From assembly GCF_016918785.1 (NCBI RefSeq), contig NZ_JAFFPT010000079.1, positions 186,001 to 250,000 on the forward strand: a stretch of 64,000 bases of DNA, written 5' to 3'. The notes under the pieces were generated by a model that did not search any database, had not been told where the DNA came from, and worked only from the letters and a program-made list of their open reading frames with translations. This document shows, one piece after another, positions 56,130 to 64,000 of this stretch (positions are counted from its first letter, which is position 1; each line of letters starts with the position of its first letter). The DNA is from Leptospira ainazelensis. GTDB lineage: Bacteria; Spirochaetota; Leptospiria; Leptospirales; Leptospiraceae. Position numbers and translations under genes: made by a program.

Positions 56130-56931
56130 AAAACGACTCTATCTTCTTGGAGACGTCTCCTTTGGCAAGCATTTTGTAACTAAATAAGTTACATTTTTCT
56201 TTTTTAACCCTGATTGATTTTGGTTCCTTCTCGATTTTTAGAGTTTGTCCCAAGGGTTGCCGTGAGCCAATAGAAGCAGAGCACTGAGTTTCTCAGAAAT
56301 GTTGGAACTCCAATAAAAATTTATCGGCAATCAATCCTTTAGAAAGTTCAGAAAGCGCTCTGAGGGCCTTGCTATGTAGGAACTCCATCGTTTTTATTCC
56401 AAACAAGAGAATGTTCTATTCGGCGAATTTTGAGGTTTTGGCAAAAACTCTTCTGTTGTTCCGAAAACTCGAACCGTTTTTCGAAAAAAAATGGGACGAA
56501 CTTCCGACCTCCTCAGGTTAAAAACCGATTTCTCGGAAAATCCGCCTTCGGCGGAATCCCGGTTCTTAACAAACCCTTTTTCGAAAAAGCTTTGCCGTAA
56601 AAAAGGATCCTCGAACACAGAAAACGTGAGAGTTCCCACAAATCTTTGTATTACAAATCGGTTCCGAAAAACAAAAAATCCAGGTTTCCCAAATTTCCCC
56701 TCTCGGCTTTTCAACCAAAGGTCGGAACTCATCCTTAGAATCCCTTTCTCGGATCAAAAAAAATACATTTGGTTTTTTTGATTTGATTTTTGCCGTCCAA
56801 TGTCATATTTAAAATCTTTTTCTCGAAAATTCAAAACAGGCGGCCTTTTGGAGAAACTTCTAATTCTTCAAAATCCAAAAACCCGCGTTATCCACGTTTG
56901 TAGGACAAAAGCGGATTAGATCAAAATCAAT
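56130..56931. other. Intergenic region with repeat words
   Basis: About 800 bases between the divergent cyclase and ketosynthase genes. GTTGGAACTCC lies near 56304, GTAGGAACTCC near 56381 and the reverse GAGTTCCCAC near 56630. CCGCCTTCGGCGG (56541-56553) is a short perfect hairpin. No credible gene; the 96- and 112-codon frames overlap antisense and look random. Confidence 0.5.
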
Positions 56932-58218
56932 ATGGATAAAACGAAACTAAGCAAAAACTCGAGGGTTGTAATCACGGGAATCGGAGTTATTCTTCCCAAT
57001 ACGTTCTCGGTGGACGAATTCTGGAAAAATCTTTCGGAAGGAAATTCTCAGATCGATACGATCACTCGATTCAATACGGACGACATGCCCGTAAAAGTCG
57101 CGGCTGAGATGAACAACTTCGAATGGAAAAAATTTCTTCCCGATTTAAACGAAAAACACGCAAAAAATTACAACCGCGAAACCTTTGCTCTTATGTCGGC
57201 CATGGAAGAAGCGAGAAAGGACGCAAAACTGGAAAAAGATTCGGTCGATCCTTCCAAGGTGGGTTTTATCGATTCTTCATCCCGCGCGTCCTTAGCTTGG
57301 TGGGAACACGCGTGGAAACTCTATCACCAAGAACGAAACGCGAGCGTCTTCGATCGTTATTCGGTTCTCACGTCGATGGCTTCCAATCCCACCAATCTCA
57401 CCGCGATCTATGCAAACATCCAAGGTTTCGTAACCACAATCACAGCAGCTTGTGTGGGCGGACATCACGCGATCAGTCTTTGTTATCAGGCGATTCGAAA
57501 AGGAAGAGCCGAAGTGATGTATGCGGGAGGACACGAGTTTCCTCTGATCAAACCTCTCATGATGATGTATTCCGATCCGGCGAGTTCGGTCATGTCTTCG
57601 GAAGAAAAACACCCTAAGTCCGCGATCAAACCCTATGACCGAAACAGGGACGGCTTTATTTTAGGAGAAGGCGCCGCGGTTCTTTGTATGGAAAGAATGG
57701 ATCACGCGATCGCCCGAGGAGCGCGGATCTACGCCGAAGTTTTAGGAACCTTTAGCTACAACGAAGCCGACCACGCGATGAGAATGGATCTAACCGGAAA
57801 AAAAGCAGCGACGGGTCTGAGCCGCCTTTTGAAAATCAGCGGAATGCATCTCGGCGATATCGATTATTTCTGCGGACACGGAACCGCGACGATTAACAAC
57901 GATATGGCGGAAAGCAGAGCGATCAAAGTTTTATACAACGGTCTTGCAAAAAACAAATGGGCCCCCCTCGGTTCCATCAAACCGATCTTCGGGCATACGT
58001 TCGGCGCAGCGGGAATCATCAACGTTGCCGCGACTGCGCTCATGTTGGAAAAACAGATCATCTGTCCGACGATCAATCTCAAAGACGTGGATCCCGAATG
58101 TGATCACGATCACGTAACCGAAGGCCCGAGAAAGGTTCGACTGAGAAACGCGATCTCGATGGCCTTTGCAATCGGAAGCCAATCGTCTTTTGTAAGTCTA
58201 ACCGCTCCGGATCTTTAG
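56932..58218 (+). CDS. Beta-ketoacyl-ACP synthase (FabF/KS-like)
   Basis: A 428-residue condensing enzyme. RVVITGIGVILPNTFSVDEF (20) is the FabF start, TAACVGGHHAISLCYQAI holds the active-site Cys (family TACATG..AI), YFCGHGTATINND the first His (family HGT.T..ND) and FGHTFGAAGIINVAAT the second. The Cys context TAACVGG and the SIKPIFGHTFGAAG loop differ from housekeeping FabF, which points to a specialised ketosynthase. It opens a group with an SDR, a hotdog protein, a CoA-transferase and a KAS III gene. Confidence 0.88.
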   Translation: MDKTKLSKNSRVVITGIGVILPNTFSVDEFWKNLSEGNSQIDTITRFNTDDMPVKVAAEMNNFEWKKFLPDLNEKHAKNYNRETFALMSAMEEARKDAKLEKDSVDPSKVGFIDSSSRASLAWWEHAWKLYHQERNASVFDRYSVLTSMASNPTNLTAIYANIQGFVTTITAACVGGHHAISLCYQAIRKGRAEVMYAGGHEFPLIKPLMMMYSDPASSVMSSEEKHPKSAIKPYDRNRDGFILGEGAAVLCMERMDHAIARGARIYAEVLGTFSYNEADHAMRMDLTGKKAATGLSRLLKISGMHLGDIDYFCGHGTATINNDMAESRAIKVLYNGLAKNKWAPLGSIKPIFGHTFGAAGIINVAATALMLEKQIICPTINLKDVDPECDHDHVTEGPRKVRLRNAISMAFAIGSQSSFVSLTAPDL

Positions 58219-58227
58219 GTAAGAAGA

Positions 58228-58755
58228 ATGAAATCCGGCGGACTCCACAAACAATACGATCATTCCAAAAAGATGAAATCGGTTCTTTACTACCAAGGCG
58301 CTGTCACACACGAGATTTTGGGAAATCTTACCGAAATTCTCAAGGGTAGGATCGCGAATGAAAAAAGAAAAAATAAGATTCTCAACGTATTCGTAGAGAT
58401 GGCTCAGAACGTAAGTCATTATTCTTCCGAAAAAGAGAAGGATTACGGAGTCGGATTGATCTTAGTAAAAGAAAAAGCTCATATTCTTAAACTTTCCACC
58501 GCGAACTTTTTAACTCCTGAGACGGCGGCGCCGCTCCGGGAAAAACTCGATCACTTTCTTTCTCTTACGGGAGAAGAAGTGAAAGAACTCTATCAGGAAA
58601 AAATCAAGGGAGAAAGACCAGAGGACAGCAAGGGCGCAGGTTTGGGATTTTTAGAAATATTAAAAAAATCTGATTTTCCGTTCCGTTCCTCTTTTGAAGA
58701 AACTTCGGACGGGGAAGTTTTTTTCACACTTACCGTTTTCTTTCGCTTGGGGTGA
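58228..58755 (+). CDS. SiaB-like (DUF6272) kinase-family protein
   Basis: A 175-residue protein resembling SiaB/DUF6272. VFVEMAQNVSHYSSEKEKDY (20) looks like an N-box of the histidine-kinase-like ATPase fold, and KGAGLGFLEILKKSD like the Gly-rich second nucleotide loop. In Pseudomonas SiaB is a kinase for SiaC, opposed by the PP2C phosphatase SiaA. A PP2C gene converges here with a 26-base overlap. No SiaC-like gene was seen nearby. Confidence 0.65.
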   Translation: MKSGGLHKQYDHSKKMKSVLYYQGAVTHEILGNLTEILKGRIANEKRKNKILNVFVEMAQNVSHYSSEKEKDYGVGLILVKEKAHILKLSTANFLTPETAAPLREKLDHFLSLTGEEVKELYQEKIKGERPEDSKGAGLGFLEILKKSDFPFRSSFEETSDGEVFFTLTVFFRLG

Positions 58756-59551
58756 GTTTCCAAGGCTCCGAGTGAGAGAGCGCGACCTCCTTGACTTCGA
58801 TCACGATCACGGAAGTATTGTCTCTTGTCATTCTTAGATTGGCTTCTTCCGCGAGATGGGAACAGGCGTCCTTTACGTTAGCCGCGTTTTTAAGAATCTC
58901 CTCCAAATCGTCGATTTTGATTACATCCGTAAGTCCGTCGGTGCAGAGAAGAATCCGATCTCCCTCGCTTAAGGAATTCGTAATGTCAAAAAGATCCATC
59001 TGAAGATCGGTGGTTCCGCCTCCGATACAACTCGTGATATAACTCCTGGAACTTTGATTTCCTCCGCGGACGGAATCGGAAAAGGAATGATCCACCGTAA
59101 TCTTATGAACCCCTTGCGAAGAAAAATGGTAGGCTCGACTGTCGCCCATATTAAAAACAAGAACCTTTCTTCTTCCGAAAAGCGCTCCGACCAGTGTAGT
59201 TCCCATTCCGAGTTTACCGGTCATTAACGCGTGTTCGTTGATTTCATTGTTGATCTTTCGAAATAAATTCTGCCAACCTGCCCTTGGCAATTCTTCCAGA
59301 GGTTGAATGGCCCTTTCCATCCACGCGAGTTTTTCCAACGTTAGACGGCTTGCGATTTCTCCGGAGGTATGACCTCCCATTCCATCCGCGAGCGCGAGAA
59401 TCAGAGGAGAATGGGAAGAATCTCGGAGGCCCGTGGAAGTAAAGGAACCGGAAACCGTACCGGCGACGATCTCGCCGGAAACATACATGGAATCCTCGTT
59501 ATGCGAACGAAAATTTCCTTTTTCCGTAATTCCGAAATATTGAATGATCAT
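58730..59551 (-). CDS. PP2C-type Ser/Thr phosphatase
   Basis: A 273-residue PPM phosphatase. ITEKGNFRSHNEDSMYVSGE (20), ALADGMGGHTSGEIASRL, LLCTDGLTDVIKIDD and MTRDNTSVIVIEV are the metal-binding motifs with all expected Asp. No TM or sensor domain. It reverses Ser/Thr phosphorylation in the cytosol. Its end overlaps the SiaB-like gene on the other strand. Confidence 0.9.
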   Translation of the reverse strand: MIIQYFGITEKGNFRSHNEDSMYVSGEIVAGTVSGSFTSTGLRDSSHSPLILALADGMGGHTSGEIASRLTLEKLAWMERAIQPLEELPRAGWQNLFRKINNEINEHALMTGKLGMGTTLVGALFGRRKVLVFNMGDSRAYHFSSQGVHKITVDHSFSDSVRGGNQSSRSYITSCIGGGTTDLQMDLFDITNSLSEGDRILLCTDGLTDVIKIDDLEEILKNAANVKDACSHLAEEANLRMTRDNTSVIVIEVKEVALSHSEPWKLTPSERKR

Positions 59552-59717
59552 GGAGAAAAGTACGGAATTTCGAAGGAATTTCCGTAAAACTATTATAAAA
59601 ATGTGTCAGCGAGCGTATTCAAGAACAAATCTTCCGAAGGTCAGTTTTTTCAAAACAATCCGACGAAGAATTCCTAAATTCTAAATCGTTTCTTTTTATT
59701 TCGTTTAAAAAAGGAAA

Positions 59718-60488
59718 TTATTTAGCGGAATATCCGCCGTCGACCGGAAGAGCCGTACCGGTGATAAAGGAAGCGTCGGAGCTGCACAACCAAACCGCAA
59801 CTTTGGCGATTTCTTCGGGAGTCGCGATACGGTGAAGCGGGTGTAATTTTACGAGTTGTTTTTCCGCTTCCACCGGATCCTTTGCGAGATGAAAAAGTTC
59901 GTCCAAAATTTCAGTCTTCACCGCACCCGGACAAATCGCATTGATCCGAATATTCTTTTTTGCGTATTCCAACGCCGCACTTTTGGTCAATCCGATGATT
60001 CCGTGTTTCGCCGCGGAATACGGATTGATTCCGACGACTCCGTTGATCCCCGAAATCGAAGAGACGTTTACCACCGCTCCGCTTCCGACTTTTAGCATCT
60101 CAGGAATCTGATATTTCATCGAGAGCCAGGCTCCTTTGAGATTTACGTTTACGACCTTATCCCATATCTCTTCCGGGTATTCGTGTAAAAGATGATTCTC
60201 ACCCATAATTCCGGCGTTGTTGATTCCAAAATCCAACCTGCCGAATTTTTCAACCGCGACATCCACCGTTTTTTTTACCTGTTCTCCGGAGGTAACGTCG
60301 CAGGCCACAAAAAGAACGTCTCCTCCCTTCGATCTGATTTCGGATTCTAATTTTTTTCCCTCTTCGGACCTTCTACCGCAGAAAACAACTTTCGCGCCTC
60401 TCGATACGAACTCTTGAACTACCGCCTTTCCGATTCCTGTGCTTCCGCCGGTCACCATCGCGACTTTGTCTTTCATTGAATTCTCCAA
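59718..60488 (-). CDS. SDR, 3-oxoacyl reductase / glucose dehydrogenase type
   Basis: A 256-residue classical SDR. VAMVTGGSTGIGKAVVQEF, FGINNAGIMGENHLLHEYPE (20), VVNVSSISGINGVVGINPYS (20) with catalytic Ser, and PYSAAKHGIIGLTKSAALEY (20) with Tyr-x3-Lys. It ends FITGTALPVDGGYSAK. The gene follows the hotdog fusion gene by 18 bases on the minus strand, so the two are probably co-transcribed. Substrate unknown; a 3-oxoacyl or secondary alcohol is likely. Confidence 0.87.
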   Translation of the reverse strand: MENSMKDKVAMVTGGSTGIGKAVVQEFVSRGAKVVFCGRRSEEGKKLESEIRSKGGDVLFVACDVTSGEQVKKTVDVAVEKFGRLDFGINNAGIMGENHLLHEYPEEIWDKVVNVNLKGAWLSMKYQIPEMLKVGSGAVVNVSSISGINGVVGINPYSAAKHGIIGLTKSAALEYAKKNIRINAICPGAVKTEILDELFHLAKDPVEAEKQLVKLHPLHRIATPEEIAKVAVWLCSSDASFITGTALPVDGGYSAK

Positions 60489-60506
60489 AAATAGAATATT
60501 ACAAAA

Positions 60507-61379
60507 TTAAGATATTTTTCTAGTTTTTCCGTTTCTGACCCGGACAAGATATTTTTTTAGATGTCCGTTGATCACTTCCAAATCGGTCAACTCTCTTTCG
60601 ACGGAGGCCACTTTCAAATCTTCGATCAAGATAAAAAGATATCTGAGTTCTTCCAGATGCACTTTTGCTTTGAGTATGTTTTTTATTTTCTGCGAAAGAA
60701 TACGACTACCCCAGGCTCCCGCGATGGAAACCGGCAGAAGAGTCGCGACGGAACGGAGATGTTCCAAAAGTTGTGAGTGATCTTTTCCCCGAGATCCTTC
60801 CAATTGATTTCCGAGTTTATATACCTTTAGAATGAGATTATGAGCGAGTCTCCACACTTCCAGCTTATCCAAGGTTCGGACCTGAGTAGCGGAAGCGGCG
60901 GAAGATACAGTTTCCGCGGGTCCGACGGGAGGGGAAGGATAAGAAGGAATTTTGCCGTCTATAAACTTCTTTCTAAAACCTTCCGGAACCGGGACAACCT
61001 TACGGATGCAATAGTCGAAAAATAAAACCCGAATTTGAACAAGAGAAACCTTCTCCTTTCTCTGATTCTTAGAAAGACGAAAATAGAGGTCGAAGGACTT
61101 TTCTCCAAGATTTGCTAAAACGACATCGATCTTTACCTGATCGTTATAGAGCAATTCACCCTGATATAAAATCCCCGCGTTTGCAAAGATGATGCTCTTT
61201 CCGTAAATATTAGTTACTGAAAAACCGAGATACTGAAAAAACTGCAGATGAGCTTCCATAACCAGATCCAGAATGGAAGCAAAGGAAACGTGGATATCCA
61301 AAGCCAGATCGGTTTTACGAATCGACAACTCGGTTGAGAAGTGATAGGTTTCCGGAAATTCAATCTGTATATCAGCCAT
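60507..61379 (-). CDS. Hotdog thioesterase fused to S23-like four-helix bundle
   Basis: A 290-residue two-domain protein. Residues 1-143 are a 4HBT-like hotdog domain (TELSIRKTDLALDIHVSFAS, 20; GILYQGELLYNDQVKIDVVL, 20; LVQIRVLFFDYCIRKVVPVP, 20). A Pro/Ser/Ala linker (144-168) leads to 170-283, which matches the four-helix-bundle family of 23S rRNA intervening-sequence (S23) and bAvd proteins: KLEVWRLAHNLILKVYKLGN (20), LLEHLRSVATLLPVSIAGAW (20), KAKVHLEELRYLFILIEDL. I know no such fusion. The hotdog part probably hydrolyses or moves an acyl thioester. Confidence 0.75.
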   Translation of the reverse strand: MADIQIEFPETYHFSTELSIRKTDLALDIHVSFASILDLVMEAHLQFFQYLGFSVTNIYGKSIIFANAGILYQGELLYNDQVKIDVVLANLGEKSFDLYFRLSKNQRKEKVSLVQIRVLFFDYCIRKVVPVPEGFRKKFIDGKIPSYPSPPVGPAETVSSAASATQVRTLDKLEVWRLAHNLILKVYKLGNQLEGSRGKDHSQLLEHLRSVATLLPVSIAGAWGSRILSQKIKNILKAKVHLEELRYLFILIEDLKVASVERELTDLEVINGHLKKYLVRVRNGKTRKIS

Positions 61380-61983
61380 AATAATATTTTATGAATGTGA
61401 AATTCAATCGGGACATAATGATTCGAACACCGTGCGATCTTCGTATTTCCCAAGTATAAACAATCAAAACACTCGGATCGGTCCGAAAAGATCGGGGCTC
61501 TTAGTTTTCAAAAAAAGATCTTCCTATTCATAGTTTCGGTTTTTGAAAGCCTCGTCTTGAATCGAAATGGAACTTTGAACGGCGTAAGGCGGGAGTCTTT
61601 TACAAATTCGAGAGGGAAGAAATGAACTTCTTGATTTTTTGTATGTTTCTAAAATCAAAGAGTCGGTTCGAAAACCCATCTCGATCCGCAAGTTTTAATA
61701 CTGCTAATTTTTTATAATCAAGGATTGTTTTTAAATTCTTCCTCAAAAAGTTCTTGCTAGAGAGTCTTCTCCAAGGAAGATCTTTCCACCATTGAGACAC
61801 GCCAAAATCTACTCGGTGTTTGTTGAAGAAGAATAGAAAGAAAAAACTTAGGATTTTGAAAAACTCCAACTTCCCTGTAATGAATCTTCTCTTTTTCTCG
61901 TAGCACTTGAAAGAAAGAAAAGCCGCATTGAAGATCGGAATAAAATCCAAAACATTCAAACTGATCCGGGAAACATAGAATCA
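61380..61983. other. Divergent intergenic region, nothing recognised
   Basis: About 600 AT-rich bases between the hotdog-fusion gene and the CoA-transferase gene. It must contain both promoters. Minus-strand frames of 78-119 codons here are Phe/Lys-rich and not credible. No repeat word or long palindrome was noticed. Confidence 0.45.
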
Positions 61984-63771
61984 TTGGAAGCAAACAAGAA
62001 GATCTTTACAAATCCAGATGAAATGATCCGAGAAATTGTGAGACCGGGAATGTCGCTTCATCTTTCCGCGACTATGTCGAGACCAAACGCGCTCATCTAT
62101 TCTCTCGCACGTTGTTTTCAGTATACAAATCCCGAATTCACGATCAGTATGGCGGGAATTCATTCCAGCGCTCACGCTCTTACGATTTCCAAGATCGTAA
62201 AAAAAATGATCACCGGTTTTGCCGGAGACAATTATCCGAAACCTTCTCCGAATTCTCTCTACTCCAATCTTTTGGACGGAACTCCGTTCGAACTCGAACT
62301 CTGGTCACTCTTGAGTCTTGTACAAAGATTGATGGCAGGGGCGATGCGTCTTCCCGGGTTTATCACCAATTCCCTTTTGGGAAGCGATATAATTTTGGAC
62401 AAGTTAGGCAAAACCGCGTTTCTGTTTCCGGATCCGCAAGGAACTTCTAAAAATCAGAACGAACCTTATCCGACGGATTACAAAGGAAAAAAGGGAGCGG
62501 ACTTGGCCTACATTCTTCCGTTAAACCCGGACTACACCCTCTTACACGCATTAGTCGGAGACGAAGAAGGGAATCTTGTTCTCTGTCCACCGAGCGGCGA
62601 AGGATATTGGGGGGCGCTCGCCGCCAAACAAGGTGTGATCGCAACGGTGGAAAGAATCGTTCCCAAAGGATCGATTCCTCCCGAACTTGTAACGGTTCCC
62701 GGAAACAGAGTCGTCGCTTTATCCGTTGCGGAATACGGAGCTCATCCTCAATCTCTTCGAGTTTTTGATCTTCCGGGAGTTTCAGTCTTTGAAGGACTTT
62801 CCACCTATCTCGACGATTACGAATTTCAAATCGAAGCCAATGAGGCGGCTAACGTGCCTTCCAAAGCGGAAAAATGGTATGCCGATTTTGTAAATCTTCC
62901 CGGCGGTCACGCTGAATATCTGGAACGTTTAGGAAGTTCTCGTCTCAGAAAATTAAAACAGATTCCGGAAGAAAACAAGGCTCTGAAGTTGGAAGATCCT
63001 ACAACCGTCAACGACTCGGAGCAGATGATCATTCTGGCGGCGAGAGCGATCCAGGAATACGTTAAAACAAAAGGATACAAAACCGTTCTCGCGGGAATCG
63101 GCGCCGCACATATTTCGGCTTGGACCGCGGCTCATTTTCTGAAAAAGGAAGGAGTTCAGGTTCAGGTCATCACTGAACTCGGATTTTATTCGATGAAACC
63201 CCATACCGGAGACGTTTTTTTATTCAGTCAATTGCACACAAAAGACTGTACGATGCTTTCGGATATCACGAGCATCTTGGGGACGGTGGTTCCGGATCAT
63301 TGTCTCGGAGTTTTGGGCGCGGCGGAAGTGGACTGGTTTGGAAACATCAATTCGACAAGAACCGCCAAAGGGAAATTTCTCGTGGGTTCCGGAGGCGCCA
63401 ACGATATCGCGGCGAGCGCGGATTGTATCGTGGTAGCAAAAGCGAACCGGGGAAGATTCGTAAAAAAAGTAAACTACATTACCTCGGTAGGAGATCGAGT
63501 GATGGAAGCGATTTGTCAATTCGGTAGATTTCAGAGACAACCCAACTCCGATCACGTTTTCGAATTTACCCACTGGATCGCGCCGCCGTCCGACGAGGAA
63601 ATGGAACCCGAAGAAGCGGTTCTCCGTTATACGTCCTGGCTTCCTCCCGACGAGGATCTTCCCCTCAAAGAAGAAAAACCGGTGACAGCGGAAGAGCTAA
63701 CGGTTTTAAGAGAATTGGACCCGGAAAAGATTTACATAGAACAATTTATGGTATATACAAGACTTCCATAA
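61984..63771 (+). CDS. Fused two-domain (GctA-GctB-like) CoA-transferase family protein
   Basis: A 595-residue protein. I accept the TTG start, since IFTNPDEMIREIVRPGMSLH (20) is needed for the fold. The first half (to about 300) is a GctA-type domain (DYTLLHALVGDEEGNLVLCP, 20), the second a GctB-type domain: ITELGFYSMKPHTGD contains the likely catalytic Glu, and LGAAEVDWFGNINSTRTAKG (20) then VGSGGANDIAASADC are signatures. It would move CoA between acids. It precedes a KAS III gene by 34 bases, suggesting supply of an acyl-CoA. Confidence 0.78.
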   Translation: MEANKKIFTNPDEMIREIVRPGMSLHLSATMSRPNALIYSLARCFQYTNPEFTISMAGIHSSAHALTISKIVKKMITGFAGDNYPKPSPNSLYSNLLDGTPFELELWSLLSLVQRLMAGAMRLPGFITNSLLGSDIILDKLGKTAFLFPDPQGTSKNQNEPYPTDYKGKKGADLAYILPLNPDYTLLHALVGDEEGNLVLCPPSGEGYWGALAAKQGVIATVERIVPKGSIPPELVTVPGNRVVALSVAEYGAHPQSLRVFDLPGVSVFEGLSTYLDDYEFQIEANEAANVPSKAEKWYADFVNLPGGHAEYLERLGSSRLRKLKQIPEENKALKLEDPTTVNDSEQMIILAARAIQEYVKTKGYKTVLAGIGAAHISAWTAAHFLKKEGVQVQVITELGFYSMKPHTGDVFLFSQLHTKDCTMLSDITSILGTVVPDHCLGVLGAAEVDWFGNINSTRTAKGKFLVGSGGANDIAASADCIVVAKANRGRFVKKVNYITSVGDRVMEAICQFGRFQRQPNSDHVFEFTHWIAPPSDEEMEPEEAVLRYTSWLPPDEDLPLKEEKPVTAEELTVLRELDPEKIYIEQFMVYTRLP

Positions 63772-63805
63772 TAAAATAAAATTCGAATTTACTTAGGGGA
63801 AAAAA

Positions 63806-64000
63806 ATGAGCGGAAAAAATCTAACAAGCAACGGAGTGAGAATCACCGGTTTCGGTCATTATTTTCCCGAAACGATCGTGACAAACGAAGAAATCCGCGC
63901 TCGTTTGAAATTTCCGGAAATGCACCCAGCAGAAAAAGCGGTCATCGGAAATATCGGAGTCAACGAAAGAAGAAGAGCCAACGAAAAAGAAACCGCGATG
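63806..64000 (+). CDS. 3-oxoacyl-ACP synthase III (KAS III/FabH-like), partial
   Basis: The first 65 codons of a KAS III gene, cut by the window end. VRITGFGHYFPETIVTNEEI (20) is the family start, and GNIGVNERRRANEKETA matches the I-GI..R..A.......A segment. The active-site Cys lies beyond the window. AGGGGAAA precedes the ATG. It follows the CoA-transferase gene closely and presumably condenses an acyl-CoA with malonyl-ACP or another acyl-CoA; FabH and OleA types cannot be told apart here. Confidence 0.8.
   Translation, partial: MSGKNLTSNGVRITGFGHYFPETIVTNEEIRARLKFPEMHPAEKAVIGNIGVNERRRANEKETAM

Overview
The window looks like chromosomal DNA of a spirochaete of the genus Leptospira, probably one of the pathogenic species. 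This is inferred from the mixture of families (many lipoproteins with loose spirochaetal lipoboxes, two membrane or cytosolic class III nucleotidyl cyclases, FG-GAP lipoprotein, LPS-type polysaccharide export genes) and from the many short intergenic repeats built on GGAACTCC that I remember from that genus. No rRNA, tRNA, CRISPR array, transposase or prophage gene was recognised.

Layout. 1-9.4 kb: flavin reductase, DUF3089 lipoprotein, YqeK-like HD phosphatase, a GT39/GT2 glycosyltransferase pair, a membrane-anchored PHP protein, and a divergent SDR / WYL-regulator pair with two matching operators. 9.4-17.4 kb: a 7TM adenylate cyclase, a GH13 glucosidase, a heavily frameshifted lipoprotein pseudogene, a MarR-SDR pair joined by an identical long palindrome, an LpxC-like protein and an internally duplicated membrane protein. 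17.4-28.3 kb: a repeat-rich gap, then rplU-prp-rpmA, obg-proB-proA-nadD, an unknown CxxC membrane protein, a repeat region, murF-purE-purK. 28.5-36.1 kb: FG-GAP lipoprotein, a five-copy tandem array, then (minus strand) small ORF-radC-wzm-wzt-ugd. 36.4-44.1 kb: two surface-type hypotheticals, repeats, tsaD-pssA, small lipoprotein-ctpA, lexA. 44.1-53.8 kb: TolC and membrane-fusion protein without a pump, a TPR/nuclease-fold protein with a toxin-antitoxin remnant behind it, and a tightly coupled FtsX-like/LolD-like/ROK/HIT/YbhN operon. 54-64 kb: Cys-rich lipoprotein, DUF5939-type cyclase, then ketosynthase, SiaB-like regulator, PP2C phosphatase, SDR, a hotdog/four-helix-bundle fusion, a fused CoA-transferase and the start of a KAS III gene.

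How the genes fit together. The glycosyltransferases, PHP protein, Wzm/Wzt, Ugd and perhaps the LpxC-like protein belong to envelope glycan and lipid work. The last 7 kb reads as a candidate acyl-chain pathway (ketosynthase, ketoreductase, thioesterase, CoA-transferase, KAS III) next to a kinase/phosphatase pair. Regulation is unusually visible: three regulators (WYL, MarR, LexA) each have perfect palindromes at their own start, and each palindrome recurs, exactly or with one change, in front of a second gene or operon. No single undescribed system stands out with certainty. The best leads are the hotdog/S23-like fusion, the LexA-type box in front of radC and the polysaccharide export genes, and the non-coding repeat families.
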